Shown: positions 61,602 to 64,000 of the stretch, in pieces
Layout of the letters: each line of letters begins with the position of its first letter
Numbering within the stretch: position 1 is the first letter of the stretch
Translations under genes and position numbers: made by a program
Assembly (NCBI GenBank): GCA_024235175.1
Contig: JACKMX010000003.1
Location: 620,001 to 684,000 of the forward strand
DNA length: 64,000 nucleotides
Reading direction: 5' to 3'
DNA from: Chromatiaceae bacterium
GTDB taxonomy: Bacteria > Pseudomonadota > Gammaproteobacteria > Chromatiales > Chromatiaceae
The notes under the pieces: model-generated
The model's input: only the letters and a program-made list of their open reading frames with translations
Told to the model about the DNA's origin: nothing
Database searches by the model: none

Positions 61602-61693
61602 TGGTGCACTTCCTCATCAATTGCCGCATGTTCAGACAGCAGGTACGTGATCAAGCGTGCACGGCGTACCGAAAAGTCGTCGGAGTGGTGCAT
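61592..61693 (-). CDS. Candidate 33-aa ORF filling the pilD-coaE gap
   Basis: An ATG at 61693 overlaps the pilD stop (TGATG) and opens 33 codons (MHHSDDFSVRRARLITYLLS, then EHAAIDEEVHQCW) ending in TAG at 61592-61594, 10 bp inside coaE. It could couple coaE translation to pilD by carrying ribosomes past the gap, or may encode a small protein. There is no recognised homologue; the same frame is also open further back inside pilD, which weakens the case. Confidence 0.35.
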   Translation of the reverse strand: MHHSDDFSVRRARLITYLLSEHAAIDEEVHQCW

Positions 61694-62571
61694 CAGATGC
61701 CGGCCCAGATGAAATAGAGGCGGTTGATCTGCTCTCCCCATAGCAGGCTGATCCATCCGGCGGTTGCCAGGTAGGGGCCGAAGGGAATGGGGATGGACCT
61801 GTCGCGTCCCATGAACAGGATCAGCGATACCCCGACCACAGCTCCTACCAGTGAAGATATAAGAACGATCTGAAACAGAGAGTGCCAGCCAAGCCACGCG
61901 CCGAACAGTGCCAGGAGCTTAAAGTCTCCATAACCCATGCCCTGCTTGCCGGTAATAAGCCTGAAGAGCTGGAATACGCTCCACAGCGAGAGATAGCCCG
62001 CCGCAGCGCCGATAATGGCCGACGGCGCATCAGAGAATATCCCAAAGAGACTCAGAATGAGCCCAAGCCAGAGCGTGGGAAGGACGATTGAGTCGGGCAG
62101 GATATGGTGATCGAAGTCGATCAGACTCAAGGCAATGAGCACCCAGGTGAGAAACAGTGCGGCGGCGGCTTCCCAGCTGACCCCGAAATGCCATGCCACC
62201 GTCAGGGAGAGCAGGCCGGTTGCCGCCTCCACGATAGGATAGCGCAGGGATATAGGTTGATTACAGGCGGAGCAGCGCCCTCGCAGCAGCAAAAAACTGA
62301 GAACCGGAATATTTTCCCGGACACGAATTTGGTGTCCGCATTTGGGACATCGGGAGGGCGGACGAGAGAGGTTCAGCACCGTTTCCTCAGCCGTCGGTGA
62401 GCTCAGCTCAAGCAATTCCCGGCACTGGGACTTCCACTCCCGGTCCAGCATCAGCGGCAGGCGGTACACCACCACATTGAGAAAGCTGCCGACCGCCAGC
62501 CCAATCAGTGTGCAGAAAATAAGAAAAACGATTGGATTAAGCTGTAGATAGTTGACCAGGCTCATGCTCAA
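61693..62571 (-). CDS. pilD: Prepilin peptidase / N-methyltransferase PilD
   Basis: This membrane aspartic protease cleaves and methylates type IV prepilins and type II secretion pseudopilins. The 292-residue protein has an N-terminal zinc motif, CPKCGHQI and CSACNQPI (two CxxC), about eight membrane helices, and the catalytic Asps in LIDFDHHILPD and GYGDFKLLA. It follows pilC in the usual order. Confidence 0.97.
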   Translation of the reverse strand: MSMSLVNYLQLNPIVFLIFCTLIGLAVGSFLNVVVYRLPLMLDREWKSQCRELLELSSPTAEETVLNLSRPPSRCPKCGHQIRVRENIPVLSFLLLRGRCSACNQPISLRYPIVEAATGLLSLTVAWHFGVSWEAAAALFLTWVLIALSLIDFDHHILPDSIVLPTLWLGLILSLFGIFSDAPSAIIGAAAGYLSLWSVFQLFRLITGKQGMGYGDFKLLALFGAWLGWHSLFQIVLISSLVGAVVGVSLILFMGRDRSIPIPFGPYLATAGWISLLWGEQINRLYFIWAGI

Positions 62572-62583
62572 GGTATCTCAACT

Positions 62584-62670
62584 AAGGGCTGAGGGTCCAG
62601 GACTGAGGGCCGGGGATCTGGAGCAGCTATCTTCTTTTCCTCAGCCCTTGGCCCTGGATCCTCGGCCCTT
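62584..62670. repeat. Intergenic inverted repeat between pilD and pilC
   Basis: AAGGGCTGAGGGTCCAGG (62584-62601) is complementary to CCTGGATCCTCGGCCCTT (62653-62670) at 16 of 18 positions. A second perfect 11-bp pair is AAGGGCTGAGG with CCTCAGCCCTT (62639-62649), so competing stems exist. It fills nearly the whole 105-bp gap. It resembles small mobile palindromes but has no transposase nearby. Confidence 0.8.
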
Positions 62671-62676
62671 CTACTG

Positions 62677-63912
62677 CTATTTTCCCATCACCGCGGAACC
62701 CATCTGGAAGATCGGCAGGTACATCGCGATAACCAGCCCACCGATAAGGGTGCCCAGAATCACCATGATCAGCGGCTCAAGCAGGCTGCTCAACGCATCG
62801 ACGGCGTTATCCACCTCCTCTTCATAGAAATCCGCGACCTTGGACAGCATGCCGTCGATTGATCCCGACTCCTCGCCGATGGCGACCATCTGGATCACCA
62901 TGTGTGGAAACAGGTTCTGCTGTTTCATCGCCAGCTGCAGTGACTGGCCGGTGGCGACATCTTCGCGCATACGCAGTACAGCTTCACTATAGACTACGTT
63001 ACCGGTGGCGCCTGAGACCGATTCAAGCGCCTCCACCAGGGGCACGCCAGCAGAGAACATGGTGGAAAGTGTGCGGGCAAAACGGGCGAGTGCCGCCTTA
63101 TTGACGATAACGCCGAGAATAGGTGTTTTGAGCAGAATTTTATCAACAGTGTGGCGGAATTTGCGCGATCTCTTCCATATGTAGCCGAAAACGTAGACGG
63201 TTCCCAGGACAATGAACAGCAACAGCCACCACCACTGTTGCATCCACTCCGAAATGGCCACCACGAGCTGGGTGAACGCCGGCAGATCTGAGCCGAAGCT
63301 GGAGAACAGCTCCTGAAACTGGGGAATGACAAATATCATGATAATAGAAGTGACCAGCACCGCAACGATGATCACCGCGGCCGGGTAGAACATCGCCTTC
63401 TTGATCTTTCCCTTCAGCGATTCGGTCTTCTCCTTGTAAGTGGCAATTTTGTGCAACAACTCTTCCAGCACGCCGGCCTGCTCACCGGCGTGAACCAGAT
63501 TGCAGAACAGATCGTCAAAATAGAGCGGATGCTTTTTAAGCGCCTCTGCCAGTGCGGTTCCCCCTTCGACGTCAGCCTTGATAGAGAGAATCAGATCCTG
63601 CATCGACGGGTTGTCGTGTCCCCGGCCAACGATATCGAAGGCCTGCACCAGGGGTACGCCAGAACTCATCATGGTGGCCAGCTGCCGGCTGAAAACAGCG
63701 ATATCTCCAGGCCGGATTTTTTTCTTCCTGCTTTTAAAGAGCGTGGATTTTTTTGTGACCTTGATCGGGTTGATTCCCTGCCGCCGGAGGTCGGCGCGGA
63801 CCAGTGCCATACTCGCGGCCCGGGTTTCGCCTTTGATACGCTTGCCCCTCCTGTCCGAACCCTCCCATGCGAACACATTTGCCTTTTCGGCCTTTGGTGC
63901 AGCTACAGCCAT
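62677..63912 (-). CDS. pilC: Type IV pilus assembly inner-membrane protein PilC
   Basis: This is the platform protein of the type IV pilus machine, partner of the PilB ATPase. The 411-residue protein has two T2SSF domains (about 75-195 and 280-400; FSRQLATMMSSGVPLVQAF and FARTLSTMFSAGVPLVEAL) and three membrane helices. ATG 63912 lies 4 bp after the pilB stop. Together with the chp genes at the other end of the window, this supports twitching motility. Confidence 0.96.
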   Translation of the reverse strand: MAVAAPKAEKANVFAWEGSDRRGKRIKGETRAASMALVRADLRRQGINPIKVTKKSTLFKSRKKKIRPGDIAVFSRQLATMMSSGVPLVQAFDIVGRGHDNPSMQDLILSIKADVEGGTALAEALKKHPLYFDDLFCNLVHAGEQAGVLEELLHKIATYKEKTESLKGKIKKAMFYPAAVIIVAVLVTSIIMIFVIPQFQELFSSFGSDLPAFTQLVVAISEWMQQWWWLLLFIVLGTVYVFGYIWKRSRKFRHTVDKILLKTPILGVIVNKAALARFARTLSTMFSAGVPLVEALESVSGATGNVVYSEAVLRMREDVATGQSLQLAMKQQNLFPHMVIQMVAIGEESGSIDGMLSKVADFYEEEVDNAVDALSSLLEPLIMVILGTLIGGLVIAMYLPIFQMGSAVMGK

Positions 63913-63916
63913 AATC

Positions 63917-64000
63917 TTAATCCTTGGTTACCCGGTTGATCTCTTCCAGACTTGTGACGCCGTCCCGAACCTTTTTCAATCCCGATTCACGCAATGTTGC
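63917..64000 (-). CDS. pilB: Type IV pilus extension ATPase PilB, C-terminal end (partial)
   Basis: The last 27 residues read ATLRESGLKKVRDGVTSLEE followed by INRVTKD and a TAA, the conserved C terminus of GspE/PilB ATPases. The gene runs off the right edge. It directly precedes pilC in the standard pilB-pilC-pilD order. Confidence 0.9.
   Translation of the reverse strand, partial: ATLRESGLKKVRDGVTSLEEINRVTKD

Noticed and set aside
61695..61897. N-terminal extension of the pilD-coaE small ORF
   Set aside because: This part is only an alternate frame of pilD. Only the segment after the pilD stop was kept as a low-confidence candidate.

Overview
This 64 kb window is chromosomal DNA of a gammaproteobacterium, probably an autotrophic, sulfur-oxidiser-like lineage near Chromatiales/Sedimenticola. 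That placement is inferred from gene order and protein character, not from any database search. Supporting features are a Pil-Chp twitching chemosensory system, an mra/dcw cluster running from mraZ to lpxC and on to secA, the pilB-pilC-pilD-coaE and zapD-yacG block, a tkt-gap-pgk-fba carbon operon of the Calvin/glycolysis type, and rnpB beside mraZ. No transposase, integrase, prophage or CRISPR array is present, and most of the window is densely packed core genome.

Region by region. 1-6129 (+) is the end of a pilJ-type receptor, a giant ChpA kinase and a CheW-like ChpC. 6143-10810 (-) is an activated-methyl-cycle block: metK, ahcY behind an SAH riboswitch, metF and rsmE. 10953-17645 (+) holds a redoxin and then tkt, gap, pgk and fba with terminators and intergenic repeats. 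17766-19669 (-) is purC-srkA. 19862-23004 is a small accessory patch with a lysine-rich DUF2934 protein, an unknown protein, an orphan Xre/MbcA/ParS-type antitoxin, an MBL-fold hydrolase with a small ferredoxin-fold partner, and a dodecin. 23012-30776 (-) is a complete moxR-DUF58-DUF4381-batA-batB-batC-batD operon with a 13-copy 33-bp repeat inside batC. 31023-33156 (-) is argD-argF. 33351-33720 (+) is RNase P RNA. 33979-52904 (+) is the peptidoglycan/division cluster mraZ-rsmH-ftsL-ftsI-murE-murF-mraY-murD-ftsW-murG-murC-murB-ddl-ftsQ-ftsA-ftsZ-lpxC, mostly with 1-8 bp overlaps. 52981-59596 holds dciA (-), an M23 peptidase, secA, argJ and a Nudix-ThiE fusion. 59604-64000 (-) holds yacG, zapD, coaE, pilD, pilC and the end of pilB.

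The most interesting material is regulatory. The metK leader has an intrinsic terminator touching the Shine-Dalgarno region together with upstream segments that could form alternative, mutually exclusive stems. This looks like an attenuator or riboswitch I do not recognise. Between metK and the SAH riboswitch lie two perfect inverted repeats in crossing (pseudoknot) order. argD has a leader terminator in the same position as metK. tkt is preceded by a 21-codon ORF with a textbook Shine-Dalgarno. Two small unannotated ORFs exactly fill the murC-murB and pilD-coaE gaps. All structures were found by eye and need folding and comparative tests.
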